Assembly: GCF_030409635.1 (NCBI RefSeq)
Contig: NZ_JAUFQF010000004.1
Location: forward strand, 2,948,241-3,012,240
Source: Vibrio agarivorans
GTDB lineage: Bacteria > Pseudomonadota > Gammaproteobacteria > Enterobacterales > Vibrionaceae
DNA: 64,000 nucleotides
Direction of reading: 5' to 3'
Shown here piece after piece: positions 28,767 through 40,085 of the stretch. Below the pieces are notes generated by a model, which saw nothing but the letters and a program-made list of their open reading frames with translations, ran no database searches and was not told the origin of the DNA. The translations under genes were made by a program, and so were the position numbers. Every line of letters starts with the position of its first letter. The stretch's first letter is position 1.

Positions 28767-31016
28767 CTATTCTACTCGGTTACGCAGCATCTGCCTATAC
28801 CAAGAGTTTTTTGAGCCAGTACGACTAGGGGTAACTTGCCAATAATTGTCATAAACATCAATAGTCAGCATGCCATCACGGCCAGTGTCGTACCAAGTGG
28901 CACCATGTTGAGTATAGCGCTTAACCACATCTTTATTCGGCAATTGCCATCGTCCTTGATAAGCATTAGAGGAAATCGCGACTTGAGGATTAACCTTATC
29001 AATCAATCCTTTAGTAGAAGAGGTTGAACTACCATGGTGTGGGACAAGGATAATGTCACTTTGTAGACTCTGCTCACCACGGCTTAGTAAGTATTCACTC
29101 ACTGCATCGATGTCTCCGGTCAACAATATACTCAGCCCATTAATTGCGTCTTCAATCCGAATCACACAAGAGTGAGGATTATAAGCACGGTTGGGCTGGC
29201 GCTTGGGCCAAAGTACTTTGACCTCAAGTGTCTCCAATTTATAGACCTTACCTGCAATGCAAGCGTCAGTGCTCGAAACACCCAAGCTTCCAATCACCTT
29301 TTTAATATCAATAGACTGCCTGAGATCACTTAACCCTCCCGCATGGTCGTTGTCATCATGACTGATAAATACACCGTCAAGCGACTGCACGCCTCGCCAA
29401 CGCAACCAAGGTATAAGCAAGTTTTGGGCAACACTCCCTGATGGCCAACTTGCGGCAACATCGTAAAGATACACTGTATGTTGATCTCTTATTGCAACAG
29501 CAAGTCCATGCCCCACATCAAACACCACCAGTTGCCAGCGTTTCGGTTGCGAAAAATAATTCATCATCAAGAGCAATAAGGCACTACACCAGCACACGCT
29601 ATTCAACGATAGGTAGTGCCGGCTCAATAGAGCAAAGCATAGAGCGATACTCAGCCAAAGACTCCACTGTGTTGTGTCTAGCCACCAACCTAAATCCTGT
29701 ACAAGTAGTTGATTAATTGGCCATAGCGCCCAGGTCACCCACAGCCAAGGCTCGAACCATTCAACACTCCATAGCACTTGAAGGAAGTCAACAGCCAGAG
29801 CCAAAAGTACGCTTGGCATAACCAAAAACGTAAAGATCGGTACCGCTATCAGGTTAAGGAGCCAAGCACTCATGCTGATGCCATTGAATAGGTAAATTGC
29901 GATGGGCGCGAGAAAAATCGTTAGATAAGCTTGCATCAACAAAGCCTGCTGCCACCAAATTCGTTCGCTGTGTTGTGATAAGGCATAATAGATGGTTGCG
30001 ACTGCAGCAAACGACATCCAAAAGCTAGCGCTCAACGTGTAAAAAGGGTTGATGGCTAGCATGATGGATAAGATGAGTAACCACTTACTTTTTCTAGCGT
30101 TATGTAAATTAGCCGCCGCCAATGCGGTGATCAGTAAACAGGTAAGCAACGCACGGACTGTGGGGGCAGAAAAGCCGGATAACCATGCGTAACTTAACGC
30201 GAGCCCTAAGCCACACGCATGAGGTAGCCAACGCGACATAACGCCGCTCTTAAACAGCAGTCGAACTAAAATCACACTCCAGCCGAACACCAATTGAATG
30301 TGCAAACCAGAAATCGCAATAAGGTGTATAAGACCCATCTGCTGCATTTGCAACCACTGCTGCGGAGCAATATCTTTTCGTTCACCAAACGTCAGCGCTA
30401 ACACGATGCCCTGCGTGTCAATATCATTAAACGAGGACTTCACTCGTTGGTACAAACGCTGCTTGATTGAGAAGTCTGATTCCACTCGCCAGGAGTTTCG
30501 CTCATCGAGCGTCGCCTGCCCTCGAGTTCCATTCGACATAGCGACCGCTTCTTTGTCATAGCCTTTAGGATTAAGCCAACCGATAATGCGTTTTAGTCGC
30601 ACTTTGGCATAAACCATATCATCGATATTCAAGGCTACTGGGCTGATTAATCTCACTTTTATCGGTAGTAAAATGGGTAACTCTTGGCCATTTATCGAGC
30701 GAATCAAGACCGTTCCCTCATATCCATGACGGATTTGATGAAAAAAGCTGTTTACTTGTGCTTTTATGGTAATATTCAGCCCGTTTTCAAATAATCTCTG
30801 AGTTTGTTGTTGAGCAAGGTTGCCATGCACGATGCCCAGCAAAATTGCTATCAATACAACTGACAAACTTCTCATCCGTCTATAATTCAGGGAAAGCAGG
30901 GTTAGCGCCAGGATTGCACTTATCCAGCCAAGGCTTGGTAACACGGGCCAAAATGGAATCGACATTAGTGTGATAGAGAATGCGAGCAACGACCAAGAGT
31001 GATTTAAGAGAGTCAT
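28767..31016 (-). CDS. comEC: DNA internalization protein ComEC/Rec2
   Basis: Inner-membrane channel for single-stranded DNA entry in natural transformation; 749 residues from the ATG at 31016, which has AGGG five bases upstream. An earlier in-frame ATG at 31064 would run into the divergent gene at 31026. An N-terminal hydrophobic pair and a soluble OB-like loop are followed by the central competence domain ([18 protein letters not shown]) and a multi-helix region. The C-terminal metallo-beta-lactamase domain keeps [10 protein letters not shown] and HDDNDHAGG. Vibrio species are naturally competent on chitin, so a functional protein is plausible. Confidence 0.95.
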   Translation of the reverse strand: MTLLNHSWSLLAFSITLMSIPFWPVLPSLGWISAILALTLLSLNYRRMRSLSVVLIAILLGIVHGNLAQQQTQRLFENGLNITIKAQVNSFFHQIRHGYEGTVLIRSINGQELPILLPIKVRLISPVALNIDDMVYAKVRLKRIIGWLNPKGYDKEAVAMSNGTRGQATLDERNSWRVESDFSIKQRLYQRVKSSFNDIDTQGIVLALTFGERKDIAPQQWLQMQQMGLIHLIAISGLHIQLVFGWSVILVRLLFKSGVMSRWLPHACGLGLALSYAWLSGFSAPTVRALLTCLLITALAAANLHNARKSKWLLILSIMLAINPFYTLSASFWMSFAAVATIYYALSQHSERIWWQQALLMQAYLTIFLAPIAIYLFNGISMSAWLLNLIAVPIFTFLVMPSVLLALAVDFLQVLWSVEWFEPWLWVTWALWPINQLLVQDLGWWLDTTQWSLWLSIALCFALLSRHYLSLNSVCWCSALLLLMMNYFSQPKRWQLVVFDVGHGLAVAIRDQHTVYLYDVAASWPSGSVAQNLLIPWLRWRGVQSLDGVFISHDDNDHAGGLSDLRQSIDIKKVIGSLGVSSTDACIAGKVYKLETLEVKVLWPKRQPNRAYNPHSCVIRIEDAINGLSILLTGDIDAVSEYLLSRGEQSLQSDIILVPHHGSSTSSTKGLIDKVNPQVAISSNAYQGRWQLPNKDVVKRYTQHGATWYDTGRDGMLTIDVYDNYWQVTPSRTGSKNSWYRQMLRNRVE

Positions 31017-31025
31017 ATTTGCCCT

Positions 31026-31535
31026 ATGCCTAGAAAGTTCATTAAGCGCTTTATGCCAAATCATGACGTTATCAAACGTCAGAAAGCATTAAAGATCTTT
31101 GGAAATGTGCTTTATAACCCCAACCTGTGGTGCCTCAACCGCCGCTCCGCTTCGGGCGCTTTTGCGGTTGGCCTCTTCATGGCTTTTGTTCCTCTGCCAA
31201 GTCAAATGATCATGGCGGCGGGTGCAGCCATTTTGTGTAGCGTTAACCTGCCACTTTCGGTCGCGTTGGTTTGGATAAGCAACCCTGTCACCATGCCGCT
31301 GCTGTTCTACTTCGCTTATAAAGTAGGAACCCTGTTGATGAATACGCCCCCGCAGCCGTTCCATTTTGAGCTTTCTTGGGAATATTTAGCCACACAGATG
31401 CACACCCTAGGCCCTCCATTTCTTATCGGTAGCTTAGTCTGTGCTATTACAGCGTCGCTTCTGGGTTACTTTGGGATACGCGGGCTTTGGCGATACTCCG
31501 TCGTGAGAAGCTGGCAAAAACGTCGCGGGCGCTAG
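31026..31535 (+). CDS. DUF2062 domain membrane protein
   Basis: Product of 169 residues with two or three hydrophobic helices (FAVGLFMAFVPLPSQMIMAA; LPLSVALVWISNPVTMPLLF). This is the DUF2062 pattern, often found next to comEC in gammaproteobacteria. The function is unknown. It is divergent from comEC with only 9 bp between start codons, so both promoters must lie inside the opposite gene or overlap. The N-terminus is strongly basic. Confidence 0.85.
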   Translation: MPRKFIKRFMPNHDVIKRQKALKIFGNVLYNPNLWCLNRRSASGAFAVGLFMAFVPLPSQMIMAAGAAILCSVNLPLSVALVWISNPVTMPLLFYFAYKVGTLLMNTPPQPFHFELSWEYLATQMHTLGPPFLIGSLVCAITASLLGYFGIRGLWRYSVVRSWQKRRGR

Positions 31536-31586
31536 TCAAAAGAGCGAATCAGTCAACAAACGCAGCGATTGGTATAGATTAAACAA

Positions 31587-31632
31587 GATCAAAAAAAGAG
31601 AGCCTTACAGTGTAAGGCTCTCTTTTTTGATC
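31587..31632. terminator. Bidirectional terminator between DUF2062 gene and lolE
   Basis: Long stem from GATCAAAAAAAGAGAGCC to its complement around a short AGT loop; T-runs occur on both strands. Confidence 0.9.
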
Positions 31633-31726
31633 AACTGATGTGACTTTATTTACCGCAGCTACGAGTCATCTTCAACTTTTACATGTCGAAAATGTAAACA
31701 CAGAATGAGTTCTAGCTATCTCACCT

Positions 31727-32962
31727 TTATTTGGCACTCAATACGGTAGCTGGATTTAACTGGCTGGCTCGTTTGGCTGGGTACCAGGTGGCGAATAAAC
31801 TCAAGATAATTGCGGTACTCGATACCAAAATGACATCTGACATCACGACTTCTGATGGTAGAAAATCGACAAAATAAATATCACCAGACAGGAACTGATA
31901 GCCGATTATTGCCTCTAGCGCCTTAATGATAGTCGTTAAGTTCATCGCCACAAGTAGACCAAAGACACTACCAACTAAGCTGCCAAACACGCCTGAAAAC
32001 ACGCCCTGCCAAACAAAGATACGCTTAATCAAACCATCTGTCGCTCCCATCGTTCGCATAATGGCGATTTCAGATGCTCGGTCTTTCACTGCCATCATGA
32101 GGGTTGAGACAATATTGAAACAAGCCACACCAATCACAAGCACCATCACTAAATACATGATAGTGCGAACTAATTGTATATCGCGGTAGAGAAAGCCGTA
32201 TTTCTTTTGCCAACTGCTGAGATATACGTAGACATTCAAGGTACTCCCCACCTCACGCACAATTTGCGTCGCGTTCAACACCTGATTCACTTTAAGTGAC
32301 ACACCGCTGACACCCTCATCCATATCAGCATATTGCTGTGCATCTTGCAGCGGAATGATCGCGAGATTATGGTCAATTTGACCATGCAGCTCGAGCAAAC
32401 CAATCACTTTAACACGCACGCGTTTGGGCGCTCTCACTTTGGTCGTATCCGAGGATGGCAGCATAAGTGATAGCGAATCTCCCACATCTAGACCGAGTTG
32501 ACGAGCTACACCGCTACCTAAAATAATTTGCTGATTGCCCGGCACAAACTGCTGCCACGCTTGCGGGTCAACAAAACTGGCTAACGTCGAGACCCGAGAC
32601 TCTCGCTCTAAATCCATTCCACGAACTTCAATCGCTTTGATTTCTTGGCCTTTCTCCGCTAAAGCGGTCAGCGTCACATAGGGCGCAGCGGCTTCAACAT
32701 CTGGGTGCATCTCAGCGCGCTCGGCCACTTGCTGCCAATTTTCTAATGGGCCACGCACGCCCTCTAGTTCCGCGTGAGGCACAACAGACAGCACTCGGTT
32801 TTGCAGCTCACGCTCAAATCCATTCATTGCAGAGAGACCAATAATAATCACCGCCACCCCTACGGCAATGCCAATCATTGATGACATGGAAATAAACGAC
32901 ACCATCTTGTTGCGCTTTTTGGCGCGGCTAAATCGGTAGCCAACCAATAACGATAGAGACAT
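31727..32962 (-). CDS. lolE: Lipoprotein-releasing ABC transporter permease LolE
   Basis: Inner-membrane permease of the LolCDE complex that extracts outer-membrane lipoproteins for the LolA carrier; 411 residues from the ATG at 32962, which has AGGAG seven bases upstream. A longer frame from 33031 overlaps lolD and is not used. One N-terminal helix, a large periplasmic domain and three C-terminal helices form the MacB-FtsX type layout. N-terminal SLSLLVGYRFSRAKKRNKMV matches LolE. It is the last gene of lolCDE. Confidence 0.95.
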   Translation of the reverse strand: MSLSLLVGYRFSRAKKRNKMVSFISMSSMIGIAVGVAVIIIGLSAMNGFERELQNRVLSVVPHAELEGVRGPLENWQQVAERAEMHPDVEAAAPYVTLTALAEKGQEIKAIEVRGMDLERESRVSTLASFVDPQAWQQFVPGNQQIILGSGVARQLGLDVGDSLSLMLPSSDTTKVRAPKRVRVKVIGLLELHGQIDHNLAIIPLQDAQQYADMDEGVSGVSLKVNQVLNATQIVREVGSTLNVYVYLSSWQKKYGFLYRDIQLVRTIMYLVMVLVIGVACFNIVSTLMMAVKDRASEIAIMRTMGATDGLIKRIFVWQGVFSGVFGSLVGSVFGLLVAMNLTTIIKALEAIIGYQFLSGDIYFVDFLPSEVVMSDVILVSSTAIILSLFATWYPAKRASQLNPATVLSAK

Positions 32963-32966
32963 CGAG

Positions 32967-33644
32967 TTACTCCTGCACCAACAAACCATCTTGCATACGC
33001 AGTTGGCGATCCATCTTATTAGCCAACTCATTGTCGTGGGTCACGACTAAAAAGGCAGTGCCAGACTCACGGTTAAGGGTGCGCATCAAATCATAAATCG
33101 CAAGCGCCGTATTGTGGTCTAAATTACCCGTTGGCTCATCTGCAAGCACTAATGCTGGGTTGTTTACAAGCGCACGCGCAATCGCGACACGCTGACGCTC
33201 ACCGCCAGAAAGCTCTGACGGGCGATGTTCTAAGCGATGACTCAAACCCACCTTTTCTAGCCATTGTGTTGCTTCTGCTTTTGCTCCGTTTGGCTTCATG
33301 CCGCCAATCATTAGCGGCATCGCCACATTCTCTAGAGCAGAAAAGTCCGCTAATAGGTGATGAAACTGATACACAAAGCCAAGGCTCTGATTGCGAATCT
33401 TCGCCTGCTGATTCGACGACATATCTAGCAAAGACTGTGACTGAAAGAAGACTTCCCCTTCATTGGCGTCATCCAATGCGCCCAAGATATGCAGCAAAGT
33501 ACTCTTGCCTGAACCTGACGTGCCAATAATAGCCGCCAACTCCCCTTGAGCAATATCAAAACTCACACCGCGTAACACCGGAGTTTCAACCTCCCCCTCT
33601 TGATACGTCTTACTGATATTGTGACAGCTTAATAAACTACTCAT
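32967..33644 (-). CDS. lolD: Lipoprotein-releasing ABC transporter ATP-binding protein LolD
   Basis: ATPase of LolCDE, 225 residues. Walker [10 protein letters not shown], signature LSGGERQR, Walker [15 protein letters not shown] set the start at 33644 ([15 protein letters not shown]); it overlaps the lolC stop by 8 bp, a sign of coupling. The VYQFHHLL segment is typical of LolD/MacB ATPases. Confidence 0.96.
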   Translation of the reverse strand: MSSLLSCHNISKTYQEGEVETPVLRGVSFDIAQGELAAIIGTSGSGKSTLLHILGALDDANEGEVFFQSQSLLDMSSNQQAKIRNQSLGFVYQFHHLLADFSALENVAMPLMIGGMKPNGAKAEATQWLEKVGLSHRLEHRPSELSGGERQRVAIARALVNNPALVLADEPTGNLDHNTALAIYDLMRTLNRESGTAFLVVTHDNELANKMDRQLRMQDGLLVQE

Positions 33645-34842
33645 AACGAAGGGCCTCTGCCGGTTTTTCTGATGACGCACGATAGGAAGGGTAAAGCGTT
33701 GCCAATAGACTTAACGCTATCGCAAGCAAAATAACACTAATGATTTGTACAGGCTGAATCAGTATCGGGAGCGAGCCTCCAAGGGTAAATAACTCGATAC
33801 CCATCAACTGCATCAATGGATTGAGGTTTTGTGCCAAAAGGACACCCAAGCCACCACCGACAATTGCCCCCACAATGCCGGAGCTGGCACCTTGAACCAT
33901 AAAAATGGCCATGATTTTGGAAGAGGTCATGCCCTGAGTTTTTAAAATCGCCACTTCCGACTGTTTTTCCATCACTACCATGATGAGTGCAGAGATGATA
34001 TTAAATGCCGCGACACCGACAATCAGCCCTAGCATTAAGCCCATCATGTTCTTTTCCATTTTAACGGCTTGGAATAACTCTCCACGCTGCTCGCGCCAGT
34101 CGCTCCATACCCAACCTTGTGGTAAAGGCTGTTCACTTAATTCTGATACCACAAACGGGTCATCGAAATACAAACGCCATCCGGTCACCGTCTCTTTGGG
34201 TAATCGCATCAAGCGAGTGGCATCTTGCAGGTTTGTCACCACCAACTGCTTATCAATATCAGAACCGGTGTTAAATAAACCTGCTACCGTGAAGTTGCGC
34301 TGGCTTGGAATGCGTCCTAGAGGCGTGAACTGGCTCGCACTAGTCACCATTAGACGAACTTTATCACCCATAGACACATTCAGTTCTCTTGCTAAAGAAT
34401 GGCCTAAAAATACATGATAATCTCCGGCATTGAGCTGTGATAGATGGCCGGTAATTAAATGCTCGGCAATCGGGTTATCCGCTTGCTGTTCTATACCTAC
34501 CATCATCGCCACACCCAAACCTGATGCGCTTTGCACCACCGCTTCACTTCGAGCGATAGGCTGAATAGGATGCGCAGAGAAGCGCTGGAGAAAATCTGGA
34601 ACTCCGCCTTGGGTTGCAGTCTTGCCCCCCTCTTGGCTCACAACAGCTTGTGGCAAGACGCCAAGCATGCGCCCTTTGAGTTGACTTTCAAAACCATTCA
34701 TCACAGAGAGAACAGTCACTAAAGACATCACTCCAATGGTGATACCCGCTGTCGACATAAAAGAGACAAATCGACCGAAACGATCACCACTTCTACCTCG
34801 CAAATAGCGCAGGCCAATAAATAATGAGACAGGATGAAACAT
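33637..34842 (-). CDS. lolC: Lipoprotein-releasing ABC transporter permease LolC
   Basis: Permease of 401 residues, partner of LolE, with the MacB-FtsX layout: N-terminal helix ([20 protein letters not shown]), periplasmic domain that receives LolA, and three C-terminal helices. [20 protein letters not shown] is the typical start. It is the first gene of lolCDE; the promoter must lie in 34843-35130, shared divergently with the PilZ gene. Confidence 0.95.
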   Translation of the reverse strand: MFHPVSLFIGLRYLRGRSGDRFGRFVSFMSTAGITIGVMSLVTVLSVMNGFESQLKGRMLGVLPQAVVSQEGGKTATQGGVPDFLQRFSAHPIQPIARSEAVVQSASGLGVAMMVGIEQQADNPIAEHLITGHLSQLNAGDYHVFLGHSLARELNVSMGDKVRLMVTSASQFTPLGRIPSQRNFTVAGLFNTGSDIDKQLVVTNLQDATRLMRLPKETVTGWRLYFDDPFVVSELSEQPLPQGWVWSDWREQRGELFQAVKMEKNMMGLMLGLIVGVAAFNIISALIMVVMEKQSEVAILKTQGMTSSKIMAIFMVQGASSGIVGAIVGGGLGVLLAQNLNPLMQLMGIELFTLGGSLPILIQPVQIISVILLAIALSLLATLYPSYRASSEKPAEALRYE

Positions 34843-35130
34843 AGACGTCCATGACGGTAATTGAGAGCTCTACTCTAAACGTAATTGCCTAGAGGGTGTA
34901 GTCCTGAAACGTTAAAAATTCCCAAATATTGACAACTTACCTAACAAAAACAGAACGGATACGCATTTGTATCTTCAAAATGCGCAATACTATCTTCAAA
35001 CAAGCACAGGTGATCGTCGTTATGGTCACAGCGTAACCAAATACTCATCAGCTATGCTTGATCAAGATTGAAACCACCTAAGTGCCCCGTTAACATGACG
35101 GCACTAGGACTATTACAAAGGACATGGTTT

Positions 35131-35703
35131 ATGTCAGAGCAAGAGTTTTTCACCGTTCACCATGCGATGAAAGCCAACATTGAGCCACTGGCGATGGATT
35201 ATCTCTATCCCAGCTTAGAAGAGCTAGAAGCGGAAACCCCTGCCCCATTTATTGTGGCCAGCGAATTTTCTCGTTTGGACCCGCTACAAGATAGCGCTCG
35301 AGCAGAGCTCAAACACTCTGATTTACGCCATGTTATTGAATTACTTGATACACAAAACGCAAAACTCAACTTATTGCTAAGTTATATGTTGTCGCAACAA
35401 GATGAGCCTAAGTTTGCAACTGTCACTGAATCTTTTGGTGCGAGTCGCTTTAGCTACCGCTCACCTCAACACATCGAGCTGGATACCCCTGTTCGTGCGA
35501 AACTTTTTTTAGAACATCCTGCAGCGGCTATCTACTGCTATGGTCAAGTAACAGAGTGCGATAAGCAGCCAGAGGGGCATTATCTTGTACACGTCAAATT
35601 TGTCCGCCTAAAAGACACCGACCAAGACATGCTGATTAAAGCGGCACTCTTCCAACAACAAAAATTATTACGCCAACGCTCACTCGGCCGAGGCGAAGCA
35701 TAA
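35131..35703 (+). CDS. PilZ-type cyclic-di-GMP effector-like protein (PlzB-like)
   Basis: Product of 190 residues. Position between lolC and mfd is that of the V. cholerae PilZ protein VC1885 (PlzB), as I recall. The start at 35131 has AAAGGA upstream; in-frame ATGs at 35068 and 35095 lack one. The region around residues 105-170 (GASRFSYRSPQHIELDTPVR, then LVHVKFVRL) has the beta-barrel look of PilZ, but I do not see a clean RxxxR or D/NxSxxG motif, so cyclic-di-GMP binding is doubtful. It is followed by mfd after 3 bp and is probably co-transcribed. Confidence 0.6.
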   Translation: MSEQEFFTVHHAMKANIEPLAMDYLYPSLEELEAETPAPFIVASEFSRLDPLQDSARAELKHSDLRHVIELLDTQNAKLNLLLSYMLSQQDEPKFATVTESFGASRFSYRSPQHIELDTPVRAKLFLEHPAAAIYCYGQVTECDKQPEGHYLVHVKFVRLKDTDQDMLIKAALFQQQKLLRQRSLGRGEA

Positions 35704-35706
35704 ACT

Positions 35707-38700
35707 ATGACACGTGAAACACTACTTTCTCTAGAACTGCCAACGGGCGCTGGAGACAACAAATACTATGGCAACCTGCTCGGCTCCGGGTTGGCTCTCA
35801 CGGTTGCTGAGCTTGCCTGCACAAAAGGCAAACATAACTTGGTGGTCGCGCCTGATCCGCAAACAGCCCTCAAGCTCCAGCAAGAGATTGAACAGTTTTA
35901 TTCAGGCTCTGTGAACATTTTCCCTGACTGGGAAACCTTGCCTTACGATAATTTTTCACCGCACGAGGAGATCATCTCTGATCGCATCTCGTGTCTGTAT
36001 CAGCTGCCTACACAGAATACTGGCATCACGATTGTGCCCGTGAGCACCCTGCTGCAACGTCAATCACCAAGAGACTTTCTGCTGCAGCACACCTTGATGG
36101 TCAAGCAAGGTGATAATTTCTCACTCGAGAAGCTGCGCATGCAGTTGGAGAAGTCTGGCTATCGTCATAGCGACCAAGTGTTCAGCCCAGGTGAATACGC
36201 CAGCCGGGGTTCAATCATTGACCTATTTCCTATGGGTAGCCAAGCGCCTTACCGTATCGACTTCTTCGATGATGAGATTGATACAATTCGCACCTTTGAT
36301 CCTGAAAACCAGCGTTCTATCGACGATGTTGCCGAGATTCGCTTACTCCCTGCACATGAATTCCCTACCAGCAAAGAAGCCATTGAAGACTTTCGAATTC
36401 GCTGGCGCCAACAGTTCGAAGCTCGTCGAGAGCCTGAATCCATCTACATGCAAGTCTCTAAAGGAACTTGGCCAGCAGGCATAGAGTATTGGCAGCCGCT
36501 GTTTTTTGATCAAACCGAAACGCTGTTTGACTATCTTCCTGATGATACTCAACTGATTACCATCGGTGATATTGAGGCCTCTATCGACCAGTTCTTGGCT
36601 GACGTTGACCACCGTTACGATCAGCGCAGCATCGACCCATTACGCCCTCTGCTCAAACCAGAGGTTTTATGGCTGAAAAAAGACGAACTGTTTGCCAACC
36701 TGAAAAATCACGCCGTCGCGCGACTTTGTCTTGACTCTATTGAGGAAAAGCAAGGACGCACCAATGCAGCCTTTACCGCGCTGCCTGATTTAGCAGCAAA
36801 ACCGCAAAACAAAGAGCCTCTGGCCGACTTACGTCAGTTTATCGAACAATTTAGCGGGCAAGTTATATTCTCTGTCGAGTCTGAAGGTCGACGTGAGGCA
36901 CTGCTAGAGCTATTGCAACCTATCAAGCTTAAACCCACGCCTTGTGATACTTTCCAGCAAGCCGTTGAGAGCAGCAAAAAAACAAGCTTGGTATTGGGGG
37001 CCAGTGAAAAAGGCTTTATCTACGGTGACCATCAGATAGCTTTCATTTGTGAAAGCGATTTATTGGGCGATCGCGTTATTCAACGCCGTAAAAAAGACCG
37101 TCGTAATACCAATAGCGATGCAGTCATTCGTAACCTTGCCGAGCTAAAACCTGGGCAGCCAGTTGTTCATATCGACCACGGTATCGGTCGCTATCTCGGC
37201 TTACAAACCCTCGAAGCGGGTGGGATGACCACAGAATACGTGACGCTGGAATACCAAAACGAAGCGAAACTCTACGTACCTGTCGCTTCTCTTAACCTCA
37301 TCAGCCGTTATTCTGGTGGTGCTGAAGAATCTGCACCTTTGCATAAACTCGGTGGTGATGTGTGGATAAAAGCGCGTCGTAAAGCCGCTGAAAAAGTGCG
37401 TGACGTCGCTGCTGAATTACTCGACGTGTATGCTAAACGTGAGCTTAAACCCGGATACAAATTTGCACTCGACCGCGGCCAATATGCCACGTTTAAATCA
37501 AACTTCCCATTTGAAGAGACCGATGACCAGGCAATGGCAATTAACGCCGTTCTCTCAGACATGTGCCAAGCCAAGGCCATGGATCGCTTAGTGTGTGGTG
37601 ACGTGGGCTTTGGTAAAACCGAAGTCGCGATGCGCGCGGCTTTTGTCTCAACAGATAATGGCAAACAAGTGGCTGTGCTCGTGCCAACAACATTGCTTGC
37701 CCAACAGCACTTTGAGAATTTCCGTGACCGCTTTGCTAACTTGCCTATCCGCGTCGAAGTATTGTCTCGATTCAAGTCAGCAAAAGAGCAGAAACAGATC
37801 CTTGCTGATGTTGCCGATGGCAAGGTAGACATTGTGGTGGGCACGCACAAGCTGATCACCAGTGACATTCAGTTCAAAGATTTAGGCTTACTGGTCGTAG
37901 ACGAAGAGCACCGATTTGGCGTACGCCAAAAAGAAAAAGTGAAAGCGATGCGCGCGGATGTCGATATTTTGACTCTGACAGCAACGCCAATTCCGCGCAC
38001 CTTGAATATGGCCATGAGTGGTATGCGTGATCTTTCAATTATTGCTACCCCACCAGCGCGACGCCTCTCAATCAAAACCTTTGTTCGAGAAAAAGACGAT
38101 GCGGTCGTGAGAGAGGCGGTACTGCGTGAAATCATGCGTGGTGGTCAGGTCTACTTCCTACATAACAATGTCGAAACCATCGATAAAGTGGCTGCTGACC
38201 TTGCGGCATTGATTCCCGAAGCGCGTGTTGTGACTGCCCACGGTCAAATGCGTGAACGTGAACTCGAGAAAGTGATGAACGATTTCTATCATCAGCGCTT
38301 TAATCTTCTCGTTTGTACCACCATCATAGAGACAGGTATCGATGTGCCAACCGCGAACACCATTATCATGGATCGTGCCGATCGTTTAGGCTTAGCCCAA
38401 CTACACCAATTGCGTGGTCGTGTGGGTCGCTCGCATCATCAGGCCTATGCTTACCTGCTCACCCCTCATCCAAAAGCTCTGAGCAAAGACGCAGTAAAAC
38501 GCCTAGATGCTATCGCATCGCTTGAAGATCTTGGCGCGGGCTTCACCCTAGCCACACACGACCTTGAGATCCGTGGTGCTGGTGAACTGCTGGGCGATGA
38601 GCAAAGTGGCCAAATTCAATCGGTTGGTTTTACGCTTTATATGGAGATGCTTGAGCAAGCTGTTGAAGCGCTAAAAGAAGGGAAAGAGCCTTCTCTCGAT

Positions 38701-39165
38701 GAGCTTCTGCGTGAGCAAACCGAAGTCGAGATGCGCCTACCCGCTCTGCTTCCTGATGACTACATCCCTGATGTCAACACGCGCCTTTCCATGTACAAAC
38801 AGATAGCGAGTGTCGAGTCTGATAGTGAACTTGCCGAGCTCAAAGTCGAGCTGATTGATCGCTTTGGCGTGTTGCCTGATGCCACTAAGAACCTACTCAA
38901 GGTCTCTGAGCTGAAATTAGATGCCGCTAAACTCAAGGTTAAGAAAATCGAGGCTCACGAAAAAGGTGGCTACATCGAATTCTATCCAGACGCTGACATT
39001 AATCCGGCATTCTTGGTTAAACTGTTGCAGTCTCAGCCTAAGCAGTTCGGGATGGAAGGGCCAACCAAGTTCAAATTTGTCCTTCCTCTTGTAGACCGGA
39101 GAGAGCGACTGAAGTTTGTGAAAAACATGCTTGATGAGTTCGCGCAAAACCGTTTACCGGCCTAA
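35707..39165 (+). CDS. mfd: Transcription-repair coupling factor Mfd
   Basis: ATP-dependent translocase that removes stalled RNA polymerase and recruits UvrA; 1152 residues (E. coli 1148). N-terminal UvrB-like domain; RNA-polymerase interaction domain around 480-560 (VVHIDHGIGRYLGL); helicase motor with Walker A GDVGFGKTE (~633), DEEH box VVDEEHRFG (~731) and TATPIPRTL; C-terminal TRCF domain. All motor motifs are intact. It begins 3 bp after the PilZ-like gene. Confidence 0.98.
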   Translation: MTRETLLSLELPTGAGDNKYYGNLLGSGLALTVAELACTKGKHNLVVAPDPQTALKLQQEIEQFYSGSVNIFPDWETLPYDNFSPHEEIISDRISCLYQLPTQNTGITIVPVSTLLQRQSPRDFLLQHTLMVKQGDNFSLEKLRMQLEKSGYRHSDQVFSPGEYASRGSIIDLFPMGSQAPYRIDFFDDEIDTIRTFDPENQRSIDDVAEIRLLPAHEFPTSKEAIEDFRIRWRQQFEARREPESIYMQVSKGTWPAGIEYWQPLFFDQTETLFDYLPDDTQLITIGDIEASIDQFLADVDHRYDQRSIDPLRPLLKPEVLWLKKDELFANLKNHAVARLCLDSIEEKQGRTNAAFTALPDLAAKPQNKEPLADLRQFIEQFSGQVIFSVESEGRREALLELLQPIKLKPTPCDTFQQAVESSKKTSLVLGASEKGFIYGDHQIAFICESDLLGDRVIQRRKKDRRNTNSDAVIRNLAELKPGQPVVHIDHGIGRYLGLQTLEAGGMTTEYVTLEYQNEAKLYVPVASLNLISRYSGGAEESAPLHKLGGDVWIKARRKAAEKVRDVAAELLDVYAKRELKPGYKFALDRGQYATFKSNFPFEETDDQAMAINAVLSDMCQAKAMDRLVCGDVGFGKTEVAMRAAFVSTDNGKQVAVLVPTTLLAQQHFENFRDRFANLPIRVEVLSRFKSAKEQKQILADVADGKVDIVVGTHKLITSDIQFKDLGLLVVDEEHRFGVRQKEKVKAMRADVDILTLTATPIPRTLNMAMSGMRDLSIIATPPARRLSIKTFVREKDDAVVREAVLREIMRGGQVYFLHNNVETIDKVAADLAALIPEARVVTAHGQMRERELEKVMNDFYHQRFNLLVCTTIIETGIDVPTANTIIMDRADRLGLAQLHQLRGRVGRSHHQAYAYLLTPHPKALSKDAVKRLDAIASLEDLGAGFTLATHDLEIRGAGELLGDEQSGQIQSVGFTLYMEMLEQAVEALKEGKEPSLDELLREQTEVEMRLPALLPDDYIPDVNTRLSMYKQIASVESDSELAELKVELIDRFGVLPDATKNLLKVSELKLDAAKLKVKKIEAHEKGGYIEFYPDADINPAFLVKLLQSQPKQFGMEGPTKFKFVLPLVDRRERLKFVKNMLDEFAQNRLPA

Positions 39166-39308
39166 GTGCCTAAACTAGGCCTAGATTCATCGCCTGATAA
39201 ACTCTCTACCCAAGAACCTGACATTAACCAAAGACTTGGGTATAGTTATTAGTAATACTGGTGGGAAAGCGCGCTTTCTCACCCTGTTCACCGATTCACG
39301 GAGTAATG

Positions 39309-40085
39309 ATGAACAAACTGATCCCATTTCTACTTCTTTTAGTCTCCATGCCAAGCATGGCGCAAAGAGAGTTTGATATTGAAGTGATTGTTTTCAAGCG
39401 TTCAGTTAACCCAGAGCAAACCACCGAAGCGTGGCCAAATTCACTACCTGAAATTGACATGTCAAAAGCAGGTAGCCTAAACAACTCACAATACCGTGGT
39501 AGCAAGGGGGTAACGCTGTTACCGACATCAAGCTATGAGTTAAACCCTCAAGCGGATGATCTTCGTCGCCACGCAGGCTTCTCTGTTTTGCTTCACACCG
39601 CTTGGCGTCAAGACGACCGTGGTCGTGCATCGGCACCGGTTTTCAAAATCAAAGGCGGTAAAGACTACTCTGGCTCTTTCATGCCTGACGGTTCGGTTTA
39701 CTCTGATGAACTCGTAGAATCACCTGTTGATGGTGTTGTTGAAGAGAGTGTCGCGAGCCCACTGTATGAGTTAGACGGCAAACTGCAGATTTATGTTCAA
39801 CATTACCTGTTTGCTGATGCGCAGTTCGATCTTAAACGCCCAAGTGTTCGTGAAGTGGTGGTAGAAACAACAGATTATGCTCAGCCATCAGAAGAGCAAC
39901 TCGATGACAATGTGGTTGCGGGTAACATGCAGCAAATCGAGTACACCACTGAAGTCGAGAAGTTTCTAAAATCCTATCGCCTCGACCAGAAACGTCGTAT
40001 GCGCAGTGGTGAGATTCACTACTTTGACCACCCACTTATGGGCATGATCATTCAGGTTCGCCGCGCGCCAACCAATGAGTCCTGA
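39309..40085 (+). CDS. csiV: Peptidoglycan-binding protein CsiV
   Basis: Periplasmic protein of 258 residues, DUF2803/CsiV family; in V. cholerae CsiV binds peptidoglycan and is needed for PBP1A-mediated wall synthesis. A signal peptide (MNKLIPFLLLLVSMPSMA) is followed by the family motif REFDIEVIVFKR. The ATG at 39309 stands five bases from GGAG and fits the signal peptide; 39261 and 39306 are less good. It follows mfd by about 140 bp, a common arrangement, and overlaps the next gene by 11 bp. Confidence 0.8.
   Translation: MNKLIPFLLLLVSMPSMAQREFDIEVIVFKRSVNPEQTTEAWPNSLPEIDMSKAGSLNNSQYRGSKGVTLLPTSSYELNPQADDLRRHAGFSVLLHTAWRQDDRGRASAPVFKIKGGKDYSGSFMPDGSVYSDELVESPVDGVVEESVASPLYELDGKLQIYVQHYLFADAQFDLKRPSVREVVVETTDYAQPSEEQLDDNVVAGNMQQIEYTTEVEKFLKSYRLDQKRRMRSGEIHYFDHPLMGMIIQVRRAPTNES

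Noticed and set aside
37308..37868. 186-codon open frame antisense to mfd
   Set aside because: It lies wholly inside the helicase-domain coding part of mfd, which has all its motifs; the antisense product is Ser/Thr/Arg-rich with no family features.
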